NCBI GenBank assembly: GCA_900553295.1
Contig: USCR01000006.1
Span: 1-38,890 of the forward strand
Source: an uncultured Eubacteriales bacterium
GTDB taxonomy: Bacteria > Bacillota > Clostridia > Christensenellales > Aristaeellaceae
DNA length: 38,890 nt
Direction: 5' to 3'
How positions within the stretch are numbered: position 1 is the first letter of the stretch; each line of letters starts with the position of its first letter. Positions 18,601-25,905 of the stretch are shown here, in pieces. The position numbers and the translations under genes are program-made. The notes under the pieces are model-generated. The model worked only from the letters and a program-made list of their open reading frames with translations, did no database searches and was not told the origin of the DNA.

Positions 18601-20505
18601 GGGGACACGGCGGCGCTCGGTCAGGGGATGACTCAGCGCGCCAATCAGGCTGCGGACGGTATCTGGCGGGAGTTCCGTGTCCTGATCCAGGGTAACCACA
18701 AAGGCATAGCGCCGGTGAAGCTCGGAAGGCGCCATGCTGGCGTAATCATAGAGGTCGTCACAGTTACCGTGGACGATGAGCCGGTTCAGACTTTCCAGGT
18801 TGCCGCGCTTGCGCTCCCGGCCGATCCATGCGCCTTCGCCCTTGTCATAGGTGCGCCGGCGCTGCAGGTACAGGTAGCGGTGCTCCGGATCACTCTCCTG
18901 AAGGGCTTCCAGGGCGGAAGAAGCAGCGCGCAGGATCAGGTCATCCGACACCTGCTCGGCGGTGAGACTGTCCGCGAAATCTCCCAGGAGCATATATTCG
19001 ATGTTGGGGTCGGGGTCAGCGTGGCACAGCTCGGACAGGCGGCCGATCATGTGCACGGCCTGTTCCGGGGTGGAAAGAAGCGTGGGAAGGACGACCAGGG
19101 TCCTCTGACTTTCCTTTAGAGCGGTGATATGCAGGCGCGGCAGCTCCCGGTTGGGTAACCAGCGCTGCAGGAATCCCTGCCCAAGCAGCCGCCAAAGCTC
19201 AGAAAAACATAGCCCCCACAGCGGCCAAAGCAGCCATGGCAACCGCAAGGGAATCATCATCAGCAGCCCAACGGCGATGCCCACCCAAAGCAGGCTCAGA
19301 TAACAGCCGCGGCTGTGCCGGCGAAGGAAAAGCCGCACGGGGAACAGGCTGGCCCGGCGGATGCGCAGGCTCAGGTACAGCTGACGCAATCCGGCATCCT
19401 CCAGCAAATAATATCCCACATGGTTATGGATACCATCGTCTTCCGATTCCTGGGCCAGCCGCACGGCGCCCAATGCTACACGCTCCTGGGACATGTTCAT
19501 CTGTTGGGCCAGGCGTGCCAGACGGGTTACATACATGCGCCGGCTGTCAAAATCCATGGCGGCGTATGTTCCGGAGGGGTCTTCCAGGAAGCAACGGTGG
19601 AGGGGGTCGCAGGTTTCCAGAAATTCCGGCCAGGTGATTTTATCCAGGCCGCGGAGGCTGGTGATCAACGCGGCCAGCCACTGGCTGCGCTCCATCTGCC
19701 TTTCCTGTGCCCGGCGAACCAGTTCTCCGGCCTGTAAGCCCATTTGCTCCAGGCGAAGGTCCAATTCACGCAGGAGAGAAGCTGCCCCACTGGCTTCCAG
19801 GGCGTGGGTCACCCCTGCAAAGGCTTCCGGGGAAAGACCCGCATGGTCGATACCGCGCAGGGGATCACCATGGGCGCGAAGCATGGACTGCGCAATCCGT
19901 TCTCCTCGCTGTTCCTCCTTCAGGGCCAGATAGGCGTCGGCGGCGGCCTGGGAGGTAAGCCGCAACAGCGTCAGGCGCAGTGCCTGAGGAAGCAGCTGCA
20001 ACTCCTCCTCGGTCATGCCGGCGGTTTCTTGCCAGCATTGCAACAGGGAAGGCAACGCATGTGTACGCAGTTGACCGCGAAAAGCCAGCAGAATGCTGTC
20101 CGTAAAGGCGGTTAAGCGCAAACCGCCGCCTTTAAGGGCGGGAAGCGCGGGCGTACCCTGTAATTCCCTGTCCATGATGCCCAGCTGCTCTTCCACGGCC
20201 CGGCCATGGTCACGCAGCCATTGTAAGCCCGGTTCCCGGCTGGAGGAAGGCTGCAAGGCTTGCCGAAGCTGACGCATCAGGGCAGGGCGCAATCCGGGGG
20301 AGGGGTGCATACGCTTCCGCCCATGGAGCGCCAGGCCTACCCCTAAACGGGAGAGGTGGCTTTGCAGCTCCGCCTCACTGAGTACCGGTGCGCAAAGTGA
20401 CAGCTTGCGCTCCTCTACCAGGCGGGCATGGCCTCCACGATAGGCCAGCAAGGTGAACAGGCACAGGGCCACAAGACCCACGGCAGCGGAAATCCAAACG
20501 ATCAT
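12670..20505 (-). CDS. cyclic beta-1,2-glucan synthase-like GT84/GH94 enzyme
   Basis: About 2,611 residues, organised like NdvB/Cgs. In order (numbering from an upstream in-frame ATG at 20577): an N-terminal helix, an alpha-helical region, a transmembrane block near 425-470, a GT84 domain with VVTLDQDTELPPD near 629 and QRLHRWTRGDWQLLPW near 785, more membrane helices near 815-875 and 920-955, a glycoamylase-like domain (TSPTNIGLYLLSAMAM, SVDSGNYVAFL, RSHMAHHQGM), and a C-terminal GH94 phosphorylase part with the catalytic-Asp motif GGDWNDGMN near 2330. The enzyme would polymerise UDP-glucose at the membrane and trim or cyclise the glucan. I prefer the ATG at 20505, which has AAAGGAG 5 bp upstream and starts right at the membrane helix. 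Proteobacterial relatives are some 200 residues longer. It is monocistronic. Confidence 0.92.
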   Translation of the reverse strand: MIVWISAAVGLVALCLFTLLAYRGGHARLVEERKLSLCAPVLSEAELQSHLSRLGVGLALHGRKRMHPSPGLRPALMRQLRQALQPSSSREPGLQWLRDHGRAVEEQLGIMDRELQGTPALPALKGGGLRLTAFTDSILLAFRGQLRTHALPSLLQCWQETAGMTEEELQLLPQALRLTLLRLTSQAAADAYLALKEEQRGERIAQSMLRAHGDPLRGIDHAGLSPEAFAGVTHALEASGAASLLRELDLRLEQMGLQAGELVRRAQERQMERSQWLAALITSLRGLDKITWPEFLETCDPLHRCFLEDPSGTYAAMDFDSRRMYVTRLARLAQQMNMSQERVALGAVRLAQESEDDGIHNHVGYYLLEDAGLRQLYLSLRIRRASLFPVRLFLRRHSRGCYLSLLWVGIAVGLLMMIPLRLPWLLWPLWGLCFSELWRLLGQGFLQRWLPNRELPRLHITALKESQRTLVVLPTLLSTPEQAVHMIGRLSELCHADPDPNIEYMLLGDFADSLTAEQVSDDLILRAASSALEALQESDPEHRYLYLQRRRTYDKGEGAWIGRERKRGNLESLNRLIVHGNCDDLYDYASMAPSELHRRYAFVVTLDQDTELPPDTVRSLIGALSHPLTERRRVPEGWRGVSLVQPLMETDPATVRTSISWIMGGQGGVDPYNSTQCPFYQRLCGQGSFQGKGAYMPEALLDATQDWILPDTVLSHDLLEGELAGCAADGSLRLYDGNPATWAGWLQRLHRWTRGDWQLLPWLLPWVHTPQGVRRNPLGRLSRHKIWDNLRRSMLPLGLAGLLLYATLASRPGLFALLILFFLAKGIHCRTWRDWAGVLMGLITLPTRLAVQGDAILRALWRMAVSHEKRLNWLPTAQAELTPYDGLFLSPWPQWGGALGLGIACLLAAPLQWSSLPLAALFALFPLVLPRLDAPRSAIFPFDELQQEQLTDLAQNTWRFFESSVGPDTHHLPPDNVQLEPWRGPAMRTSPTNIGLYLLSAMAMVEMGLLEADQAATRIRATVETLEALPKWRGHLYNWYDLNTLEVLDPPYVSSVDSGNYVAFLMATAQLLRQHLSELDAADRELPARMDALAEAVDLVALYDAQAQLFFVGFDTRQEQPQGSHYDLLASEARLLSFVAICTRQVPLRHFSRLSRTRVALGREHLLMSWSGTLFEYLMPQLLLPLTPGTLLHHTCAAAVRCHIKAGKDGLWGMSESGYYAFDPQLNYQYRAFGLEALAADPDAQGKVFAPYAVALALSLYPDQAMAALQRMHSLGLDTPQGFLESIDLDTQRTGVPEGRIVRSHMAHHQGMLLCAVANALTGDALSRAFCRMPKVRAFLLLLREREDRRRPVTLTLPKPRREAAPAPQIPQVPLAPLRLPVEAALMGGGKAFLLQSAGGLGVMGYDNIFINRFTRDPSCREGIQFYLLESGRLWEPFDPRLSGKVWAEDGCLVYTREHRELRMRLTCFVDPVDQCQIHMLELENLSARERTLEVADYFELALAPEMEQLAHPTYHDLFIETAPFGESGILAHRRRRDPQEPCIYLCHLLAMPSDMEVFAQTDREAFLGRNGSPWQPWSLREKGKQGLFGAPIHPCASLRCTVRLGGRGRMRLVYATYCRFQEQPPHPEDFSMDLTQLMQRQRMAQLRQQVLLNSLDIPVEQLPLLTQLTGAVQWLHQPHQGVGTPISLPLEELWAMGLSGDRPLLAVFLNREESPLLPLALHFTALQRSLGMQVELAIAVLEEGGSLLDTAQQALDASPLRDLRGKGVAIMDKSTLTPQRYALLHAAASLSLDDRLGTIREQLDSLRVPVTPTALAPRPPKPAPELPPEELHFFNGYGGFLADEGAYVIRLTTDRNTPAPWCNYLCRPGFGTLCCESGLLFTYGDNSHRRRLTPWVNDPVTPQGGEFLVVEDLDTGEMFSPTRLPFGQAMTCRVVHSPGVTVYRAFGEGLELQWTCFTDPQQEAGCRQLRIRVHGNTARHLCLHACLRFVMGTDRRAEPFTCLTPLPGMVLAVNPGWPCLGFLTDLEQEAEAHRMSPAAFQGLWGQRPWGLTPPKNHRPDSAEPCVIGAADRGNLAVLTRTFTLEKEGGATFTYLTGLARDPEEIEGLLERYRREGVSAMQRQVQRFWSGELSAFTCHVPWESLSLMLNLCLPYQVRVARLWARAGLYQAGGAIGFRDQLQDMTALIYTNPEEVRRHLLLCASRQYEAGDVQHWWHPGHAGVRTRITDDRLFLPFMTAWYIRRTGDVQVLAASAPFLVGADIPPGKHDLYHFAAPTAYAAPLMEHCLRAIRSLRFGPRHIPLMEGGDWNDGMNRVEGESVFLGFFLCRVLDDFAPYCEASDAQELRQIRASVLEALEAHAWDGAWYVRAWYPDGRVLGSHESPACQIGLLSQCWAVLGGALPQRSSQALESVLERLHRPELGLTALLTPPFSEDVDAGYISGYLPGVRENGGQYTHALPWFIWALAEMGQTDLAWALVGEALPIHHSDTQAKAECYRLEPYFTAGDIYTAQGQQGRGGWSAYTGSAAWLYTVVLEQLLGFKKQGTKVSLRPRLPEAWDGFALTLRIGQTTWHLQSRRDVPFTTLDGEKSPEGQVELVDDGKIHEASFPLR

Positions 20506-20649
20506 AGGCGCTCCTTTGGCTGATGCAACACGTTTTTCAGCTTTAATTTGTACCAAAGGCTGGGAAACCATACCCATGAACCTTCAACCGTATAGCCTGT
20601 GAATCTTCCAAGGCCCGAAGCAAAGGCCTGACAATGATCTTTACTTCAA

Positions 20650-20684
20650 TAAAAAAAGGCGCGCTCCCATGTGGGAACGCGCCT
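20650..20684 (-). terminator. Rho-independent terminator of the EF-G-like gene
   Basis: On the minus strand AGGCGCG.TTCCCA and TGGGA.CGCGCCT form a 12-13-bp stem with one mismatch and a minimal loop (20657-20684), followed directly by eight T residues. It is 16 bp past the stop of the EF-G-like gene. The remaining 20506-20649 spacer holds only a possible weak promoter for the glucan synthase gene; I see no gene in it. Confidence 0.9.
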
Positions 20685-20700
20685 CGTGGATTGCGGGAAA

Positions 20701-22788
20701 TTATTCGTCCTCCTCCTCATCTTTCTTGGCGGAGGCGATGATCTTCTCGGCCACGTTGGCGGGAACATCTTCATAGCGGGCGAACTCCATGGTAAAGGAA
20801 CCACGGGCCTGGGTCATGGAGCGGAGATCCGTGGCATACTTGAACATTTCCGCCAGAGGAGCTTCCGCCTCCACCTGCTGCATGCCGTCCGCCTGGCTCA
20901 TGCCGATGATGCGGCCGCGGCGCTTGTTCATGTCACCCATGATGTCGCCCATGTACTCGTCGGGTACGGTGACGGTTACATGCATGATGGGCTCCATCAG
21001 CACGGGATTGGCTTCCATGCAACCCTTCTTGTAGGCAATGCGGGCAGCGGTCTTGAAGGCCATTTCAGAGGAGTCCACAGGATGGTAGGAGCCATCGTAC
21101 AGCTTGGCATGCACACCCACCATGGGGAAGCCTGCCAGCACGCCGTGGGCCATGTTTTCACGCAGTCCCTTTTCCACGGAAGGAATGAAGTTGCGCGGTA
21201 CCACGCCACCCACTACGGCATCCTCAAACTCGAACTCCTGGCTGCCATCCCGGCAGGGGGAGAACTCGATCCACACATCGCCGAACTGGCCGTGGCCGCC
21301 GGACTGCTTCTTGTGGCGCCCTTGCACCTTTACCACCTTGCGGATGGTCTCGCGGTAGGGAACCTTGGGCTCCTGGAGAATGGCATTGGCGCCAAACTTG
21401 GACGCCAGCTTATTGCGCACCACATCCAGATGCATTTCGCCCTGGCCGGAGAGCAGGGTTTCGGTGGTTTCCACATTCTTTTCCAGGGTAATGGAAGGAT
21501 CTTCTTCCATCAGGCGGGCCAGGCCGGAGAAAACCTTGTCCTCTTCGCCCTGCTTGGCGGCATAAACGGCCTTGCTCATGCAGGGTGCCGGGAAGGCCAG
21601 CACCGGGTACTGGATGGGGTTGTTGTAGTCGGCCAGGGTATCGCCGGTGGAGGTGTATTGCAGCTTGGCCAGGGCGCCCAGGTCGCCAGCGTGCAGGGTT
21701 TGCTTGGCAATCTGCTTCTTGCCCCGGAGAATATAGATGCCGGCGCTCTTTTCCGTCTTGTCCTTGTTGACGTTGTAGAGGGTGGTGGAGCTGGTGAGCA
21801 TGCCGGAGAAAATGCGGAACAGGCTCAGCTTGCCCACGAAGGGGTCGGCAATGGTCTTGTAAATAAAGGCGGAGAAAGGTTGATCGTCTTTGCAGACGCG
21901 CTTCTGTGCCTCGCCGGTGCGGGGATTGAAGCCATCATGCTCAATGCCGTCGTGGGCGGGGGAGGGCAGGTATTTGGCCATGAGATCCATCATGCGGGCA
22001 ATGCCAACGCCGGTGAGCGCGGAGACGGCGCACACGGGAACAATGCTCCCATCCTTCATGCCCTTCCGGAAGCCCAGCAGAATCTCGTCGTAATTCAGCT
22101 CACCCTCGTCCAGGTATTTCATCATCAGGTCATCGTCCGCGGCGGCGGCCTGCTCGGTAAGATACTCAAAGGCCCGGTCTACCTTCTCCTTCATGGAGTC
22201 GGGCATGGGCACTTCGGTGCTCTTCTTATAGGCGCCTTCGTAGGCCTTCTTTTCCAATACATTGACCACGCCGCGGAAATCCGGGCCTTCGCCAATGGGC
22301 ATGAGCACGGGCACCACACAGCTGCCATGGCGGTCCCGCAGCTGCTGCGTGACCTTATCAAAGTTTGCGTGTTCACGGTCCATCTGGTTGATAACAAACA
22401 TCCGGCCTACGCCGCTCTTTACAGCGTGCTTGAAGGCCTTCTCCGCACCCACGTTGAAGCCGGTAACGCCGCTGACCACGATGCAGGCGGTTTCCACTAC
22501 CCGCAGCGGGCCAACCATTTCACCGATAAAATCAAAGTAACCGGGTACATCGATGATGTTGAGCATCTTGTCATTCCAGTCAATGGGGGCACAGGCAGCG
22601 CTCACGGAGCACTTGCGGCGAATTTCTTCGGGCTCGAAGTCCGTGGTGGTGGTTCCGTCTTCCACTTTGCCTTGACGGTCAATAATGCCGGCAGCGTAGA
22701 GCATTGCCTCCGTAAGGGTGGTTTTGCCCTCGCCGCCATGACCCATGAGGGCGATATTCCGAATGTTACTGGTCAAATAATCCGCCAT
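20701..22788 (-). CDS. elongation factor G-like GTPase (EF-G2 type)
   Basis: A 695-residue translational GTPase with full EF-G layout: G domain, domain II, and domains III-V ending in KRRGRIIGM and RSMTQARGSFTMEFARYEDVP. It belongs to the divergent EF-G-like branch, not to canonical FusA. The P-loop reads GHGGEGKT (16-23) instead of AHIDAGKT, the G3 box is DVPGYFDF (80-87) with Tyr84 where EF-G has the catalytic His, and G4 is NQMD (134-137) in place of NKMD. The acidic Lys/Glu tail is short. GGGAGG stands 8 bp before the ATG, and an extended -10 promoter is upstream. There are no str-operon neighbours (rpsL, rpsG, tuf), which also argues for a paralogue. Its role in translation is uncertain. 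Confidence 0.93.
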   Translation of the reverse strand: MADYLTSNIRNIALMGHGGEGKTTLTEAMLYAAGIIDRQGKVEDGTTTTDFEPEEIRRKCSVSAACAPIDWNDKMLNIIDVPGYFDFIGEMVGPLRVVETACIVVSGVTGFNVGAEKAFKHAVKSGVGRMFVINQMDREHANFDKVTQQLRDRHGSCVVPVLMPIGEGPDFRGVVNVLEKKAYEGAYKKSTEVPMPDSMKEKVDRAFEYLTEQAAAADDDLMMKYLDEGELNYDEILLGFRKGMKDGSIVPVCAVSALTGVGIARMMDLMAKYLPSPAHDGIEHDGFNPRTGEAQKRVCKDDQPFSAFIYKTIADPFVGKLSLFRIFSGMLTSSTTLYNVNKDKTEKSAGIYILRGKKQIAKQTLHAGDLGALAKLQYTSTGDTLADYNNPIQYPVLAFPAPCMSKAVYAAKQGEEDKVFSGLARLMEEDPSITLEKNVETTETLLSGQGEMHLDVVRNKLASKFGANAILQEPKVPYRETIRKVVKVQGRHKKQSGGHGQFGDVWIEFSPCRDGSQEFEFEDAVVGGVVPRNFIPSVEKGLRENMAHGVLAGFPMVGVHAKLYDGSYHPVDSSEMAFKTAARIAYKKGCMEANPVLMEPIMHVTVTVPDEYMGDIMGDMNKRRGRIIGMSQADGMQQVEAEAPLAEMFKYATDLRSMTQARGSFTMEFARYEDVPANVAEKIIASAKKDEEEDE

Positions 22789-22884
22789 GATCGTTGCCTC
22801 CCTCTAGCATTGAAAATTTTTTCTTTTCCGCGCGGATGCTCATATTCCAGAAGAGAACGTCCGCTGATCCAATATCTGGGTAAC

Positions 22885-22890
22885 ATTATA
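22885..22890 (-). promoter_or_regulatory. extended -10 promoter for the EF-G-like gene
   Basis: On the minus strand TGTTATAAT gives a perfect -10 box (22885-22890) with the TG extension. No good -35 box stands 17 bp upstream, where the sequence is a T-rich tract. The leader would be about 90 nt long. Confidence 0.6.
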
Positions 22891-22903
22891 ACAGAAAAAT
22901 CAC

Positions 22904-22933
22904 AAAAAGAAAAGCCTTGTCTTTGGGCAAGAC
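22904..22933 (-). terminator. probable terminator of murI
   Basis: On the minus strand GTCTTG (22928-22933) pairs with CAAGGC (22914-22919) across an 8-nt loop, with one G-T pair, and is followed by TTTTCTTTTT. The stem is short, so termination may be partial. It lies about 45 bp after the murI stop and just before the EF-G promoter. Confidence 0.5.
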
Positions 22934-22979
22934 GATTCTTTGGCAAGTTTTTACGAAATGATCATGTTATATTTGGGGT

Positions 22980-23783
22980 TTATCGGGCCGTTTCCTGCAT
23001 ATTCGGCAAATGAAGCAAGCGCTCCATGCGCGGCAACACCACAGCCGGATCCCCGCTGGTGAGCAGTTCCACCCTTCCGCCATGGTGTGCCTGGCGGAGG
23101 GAATCCCGCTGCTCCAGCACCCGGTGAAGCTGGCGCACGGTGCCTGCGTTTCCGTCCAGCAAGGCGGTTTCTGCGGGTAACAAACGCCGCAGAACGGCCC
23201 GCAAAAAGACATAGTGGGTGCAGCCCAAGACCACCGCATCCAGGGGTGTATGCCGGTAGGGTGTCAACAGACGGGTCAGGTAATCCTCTACCTCAGGGCC
23301 GTCCAGCTCGCCCTCCTCCACCAGCTCCATCAGCCCGGGGCAAGGAAGCGGAATTGCACCTTCGCCATAGCGGGCCATAAGTGCCTGAAATTTGGGCAGG
23401 CGCAGGGTCAGGGGCGTGGCCATGACCAGGATGCGCCCCCCGTGCCGCAGCTCCGAGGCGGGCTTTAGTGCCGGCTCCATGCCAATAATGGGCAGATCCA
23501 GTTCTGCGCGCAGGGTGGCAGCGGCCACACTGGTGGCCGTATTGCAGGCAATGAGCACAGCCTTTACCTGCCGCGCCATGAGCAGATCCATCACTTCCCG
23601 TACCCGCGCCATCACCTCCGCCGGAGGCTTGGTACCATAAGGTGCATGGGCGGTATCGCCATAATAGATCACGTTTTCGCCGGGCAGCTGTGCAAGAATT
23701 TCCCGAAGGACACTGATGCCGCCCATACCGCTGTCAAAAACGCCCACAGGGCATTCCCGCGAAGCAGTTTGCCAGGTTTCCAT
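22980..23783 (-). CDS. murI: glutamate racemase
   Basis: A 267-residue glutamate racemase, which makes D-glutamate for peptidoglycan in the cytoplasm. The two-Cys active site is complete: C80 in LIACNTATS and C188 in VVLGCTHYVFL, with H190 next to it. The N-terminal GVFDSGMGGISVLREI and YYGDTAHAPYG blocks are canonical. The true start is the ATG at 23783 because GGAGG lies 5-6 bp upstream; the TTG at 23795 overlaps that ribosome binding site. It is probably transcribed from a promoter near 24073-24101 through a leader of about 280 nt full of hairpins, which is unusual for murI. Confidence 0.96.
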   Translation of the reverse strand: METWQTASRECPVGVFDSGMGGISVLREILAQLPGENVIYYGDTAHAPYGTKPPAEVMARVREVMDLLMARQVKAVLIACNTATSVAAATLRAELDLPIIGMEPALKPASELRHGGRILVMATPLTLRLPKFQALMARYGEGAIPLPCPGLMELVEEGELDGPEVEDYLTRLLTPYRHTPLDAVVLGCTHYVFLRAVLRRLLPAETALLDGNAGTVRQLHRVLEQRDSLRQAHHGGRVELLTSGDPAVVLPRMERLLHLPNMQETAR

Positions 23784-23824
23784 ACCGTCCTCCAATTTCT
23801 GTTATGCGTAACATGATTTACAAA

Positions 23825-24060
23825 CTATCGAAAAACGTCTGGGGAGGCGCCGGAAGGGCCGCAGTCCCTCCGGCTTCGATTCGTGTCTCCCGGCTTGGCC
23901 GGCGGATGGTTGGCTTTTCAATGGCAAATCCAAGCCGTTTCGCGGCCGAGCGCCTTGCTGGGTTGTTGATTTTGTTTGTAAAATCAATGCCTTACAACTT
24001 CGGGCGGCCGCTGCTTGACCGAAGTTGCTTCCGCGAAAAAGAGGCGAAAGTCGCTTTCCG
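23825..24060. other. hairpin-rich murI leader or intergenic repeat
   Basis: No convincing gene. The stretch has at least four inverted repeats: GCCGG.AGGG/CCCT.CCGGC (about 23850-23874), TTGATTTT/AAAATCAA with a 6-nt loop (23966-23987), CAACTTCGG/CCGAAGTTG (23995-24027) and GAAAG/CTTTC (24046-24057). It lies between a good minus-strand promoter and murI, so it may be a structured leader or a small RNA. Its GC-rich, gene-like but meaningless open frames also fit a dispersed repeat. Confidence 0.5.
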
Positions 24061-24072
24061 ATACGCTGAATT

Positions 24073-24101
24073 ATTATAGTCCCACGAAAATGAAAATGCA
24101 A
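24073..24101 (-). promoter_or_regulatory. promoter upstream of the murI leader
   Basis: On the minus strand TTGCAT (24096-24101), a 17-bp spacer and a perfect TATAAT (24073-24078). It begins at the end of the radical SAM gene and would start a transcript near 24066, about 283 nt before the murI ATG. Confidence 0.65.
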
Positions 24102-24102
24102 C

Positions 24103-24996
24103 TCAGAGCGTATCCAGCCAGGAGAGCTGACTGGGCTGGCGGGCAAACATTTCCCGGTTGATTTGCGGAAAGGACCATGCCAGGCCCAGCTGCTGGCAAA
24201 GCGCCCGATAGCGGCGCGCAAGCGTCTCCGCCTCCCGGGCGGGGCATTCGTACTGATTGCCGAAACGGCGGAGGTATGCCTCCTTCACCCCTGGAAAGTC
24301 ACGGTCCAGGGCCTTGAAGTAATATTCCCGGTTGCCGCTTCGCAGAGTCATGCCAAAGAAACAGACGGCATACCGGCCGCCGGCTTCCCGCGTGCGCACC
24401 AGCAGCGACTCCAGGTTTTCCCAGTCGTCCGTGAGATAGGGCAGCACGGGATTGAGCCAGATGCCTGCGTAGACGCCCGCCTCCGAAAGGGTGCGCAAGG
24501 CCTCCAGCCGCTGGGAGGTGGGGGAGACATTGGGTTCGATTTTCCGGCACAGCCCGTCGTCGGCACAGGTAAGCGTGATACAGGCGCGTACCGGAGCGCT
24601 TCGGGATAACGCGGCAAGCAGTTCCGCATCCCGGGCGCATAGCGCCGCCTTGGTGGTAAAGCTGGCGCCAAATCCGTAACGCCGGAATAGTGTCAACGCG
24701 CCCTGCGTGACTTTCTGGGTCGCCTCGTGGGGATTGTAAGGATCGCTCATGGCTCCCATGGTTACGATGCCCGGACGGCGCTTAGCGCGCAGTTCCTTCT
24801 CCAGCAGCGTCAGGGCGTCCGCCTTTACCCGCACCCGGTCGAACTCCGTCAGCCGGTAACACAGGGAACGGGAATCGCAGTAAATACAGCCGTGGCAACA
24901 GCCGCGGTAGAGGTTCATATTGTAATCCGCGTAAAAAAAGTCTGTCATGGAAGGGCGCAGCGGCGTCAGGAGCTGCCGGGCGGGTACGGTGTCCAT
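24103..24996 (-). CDS. SPL-family radical SAM protein
   Basis: A 297-residue radical SAM protein of the spore photoproduct lyase-like (Rv2578c-type) group. The iron-sulfur motif CxxxCxxC is clear (YRGCCHGCIYCDSRS, within residues 30-45), preceded by NMNLYRGC. Downstream are GAMSDPYNPHE, TKAALCARDAELL, ITLTCADDGLCRKIEPN, and the WLNPVLPYLTD block. The ATG at 24996 is preferred because AAGGAGG lies 7 bp upstream; the first ATG at 25002 is too close. It starts 12 bp after the TlyA-like stop, so the two genes form an operon. DNA repair and other roles have been proposed for this group; the function here is unknown. Confidence 0.88.
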   Translation of the reverse strand: MDTVPARQLLTPLRPSMTDFFYADYNMNLYRGCCHGCIYCDSRSLCYRLTEFDRVRVKADALTLLEKELRAKRRPGIVTMGAMSDPYNPHEATQKVTQGALTLFRRYGFGASFTTKAALCARDAELLAALSRSAPVRACITLTCADDGLCRKIEPNVSPTSQRLEALRTLSEAGVYAGIWLNPVLPYLTDDWENLESLLVRTREAGGRYAVCFFGMTLRSGNREYYFKALDRDFPGVKEAYLRRFGNQYECPAREAETLARRYRALCQQLGLAWSFPQINREMFARQPSQLSWLDTL

Positions 24997-25008
24997 GACC
25001 ATGCCTCC

Positions 25009-25839
25009 TTAGGGCTTGTGGTAAGGGACGAGGGACAGGACGCGCTCCACGGCACGGCTGCAATCCGCTTCCAGGTCCGGCGCAGGCTCGACGCCGCCCA
25101 ATATTACATGAAGAAAAAATTCATGGGTGCCGTTGTTGCCGGTCACCGGGCTGCAGGTAACCTGGCGGACCGCCGTGCCGGGCTGCGCGTTCAGGTCGCG
25201 GATCAGCCCCCGCAGGGTGGGCAGATAGGCGTCCGGGGAGAGTATGCCGGTGCGCCGGGCCTCCATATCCTCGGTTTCAAAGAGCGGCTTTACCAGGCAT
25301 AGCAGCTCGCCGCGGCCGTGCATAACGCGGGAGAAGGCCGGGACGCCCTTGCGCAGGCTCAGGTAGCTTAAATCCACGCTGGCCAGATCCGGCGTAGGGT
25401 CCAGGGAAAGCAGCCTGTCGTCGCTGATATTTGTGCGTTCCAGGTTCACGACCCGCGGGTCTTGCCGGAGGGAACCCGCCAGCTGACCGAAGCCTACCTC
25501 CACGGCGTACACCAGCGCCGCACCGTGCTTGAGAAAGCAATCCGTGAAGCCGCCGGTGCATGCGCCCGCGTCAATACAAACGCGGCGCTCCACCGTAACC
25601 TGAAAGTCACGGATGGCCCCTGCCAGCTTCCATCCGCCTTTGCTGATATAGGGCGCGTGCAGGCCGCGCACCGACAGGGGAAGCGCGGGATCGACCTTCG
25701 CGGCGGACGAAGTGACGCGCTGCCCGCCCACATATACTTGTCCGCCCAGCAGATAGGGAGCGGCTTCTTCCTTGCTGTGGAAAAAGCCCTCCTCCACAAG
25801 ACGGCTCAGCAAGGTTACTTTTTTGACTTTCCCAGGCAT
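25009..25839 (-). CDS. TlyA family rRNA 2'-O-methyltransferase / S4 protein
   Basis: A 276-residue protein with an N-terminal S4 RNA-binding domain (about residues 8-60, including GGQVYVGGQRV) and an FtsJ-like SAM methyltransferase domain. The signature ISKGGWKLAGAI (65-76) is followed by the SAM-binding CIDAGACTGGFTDCFLKHGA, with GACTGGFTD at 92-100. TlyA methylates 16S and 23S rRNA cytidines and is often misnamed hemolysin. The ATG at 25839 has AAGGAGG 6 bp upstream and a strong promoter 40 bp further up; the longer frame to 25875 overlaps these signals. Co-transcribed with the radical SAM gene. The usual dxs/recN neighbours of clostridial tlyA are absent. Confidence 0.9.
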   Translation of the reverse strand: MPGKVKKVTLLSRLVEEGFFHSKEEAAPYLLGGQVYVGGQRVTSSAAKVDPALPLSVRGLHAPYISKGGWKLAGAIRDFQVTVERRVCIDAGACTGGFTDCFLKHGAALVYAVEVGFGQLAGSLRQDPRVVNLERTNISDDRLLSLDPTPDLASVDLSYLSLRKGVPAFSRVMHGRGELLCLVKPLFETEDMEARRTGILSPDAYLPTLRGLIRDLNAQPGTAVRQVTCSPVTGNNGTHEFFLHVILGGVEPAPDLEADCSRAVERVLSLVPYHKP

Positions 25840-25877
25840 AAGCAGCCTCCTTGACAAGAACAGATTCCTTCTCAAAC

Positions 25878-25905
25878 ATTATAGCATGTTTACCCGGGAA
25901 AACAA
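25878..25905 (-). promoter_or_regulatory. promoter of the tlyA-like / radical SAM operon
   Basis: On the minus strand a perfect TATAAT (25878-25883) carries the extended TG element (TGCTATAAT). TTGTTT (25900-25905) lies 16 bp upstream as a partial -35. The RNA would start near 25870, about 30 nt before the ATG at 25839. Confidence 0.7.

Noticed and set aside
20671..23013. 780-codon plus-strand open frame opposite the EF-G-like gene
   Set aside because: The minus-strand EF-G protein is unmistakable; the plus frame gives Gly/His/Leu-rich sequence without domains and runs through the terminator and promoter of EF-G.
23802..24221. 139-codon minus-strand frame upstream of murI
   Set aside because: It starts inside the radical SAM gene, crosses the promoter and hairpins, and ends at the murI ribosome binding site; no protein family is recognised.
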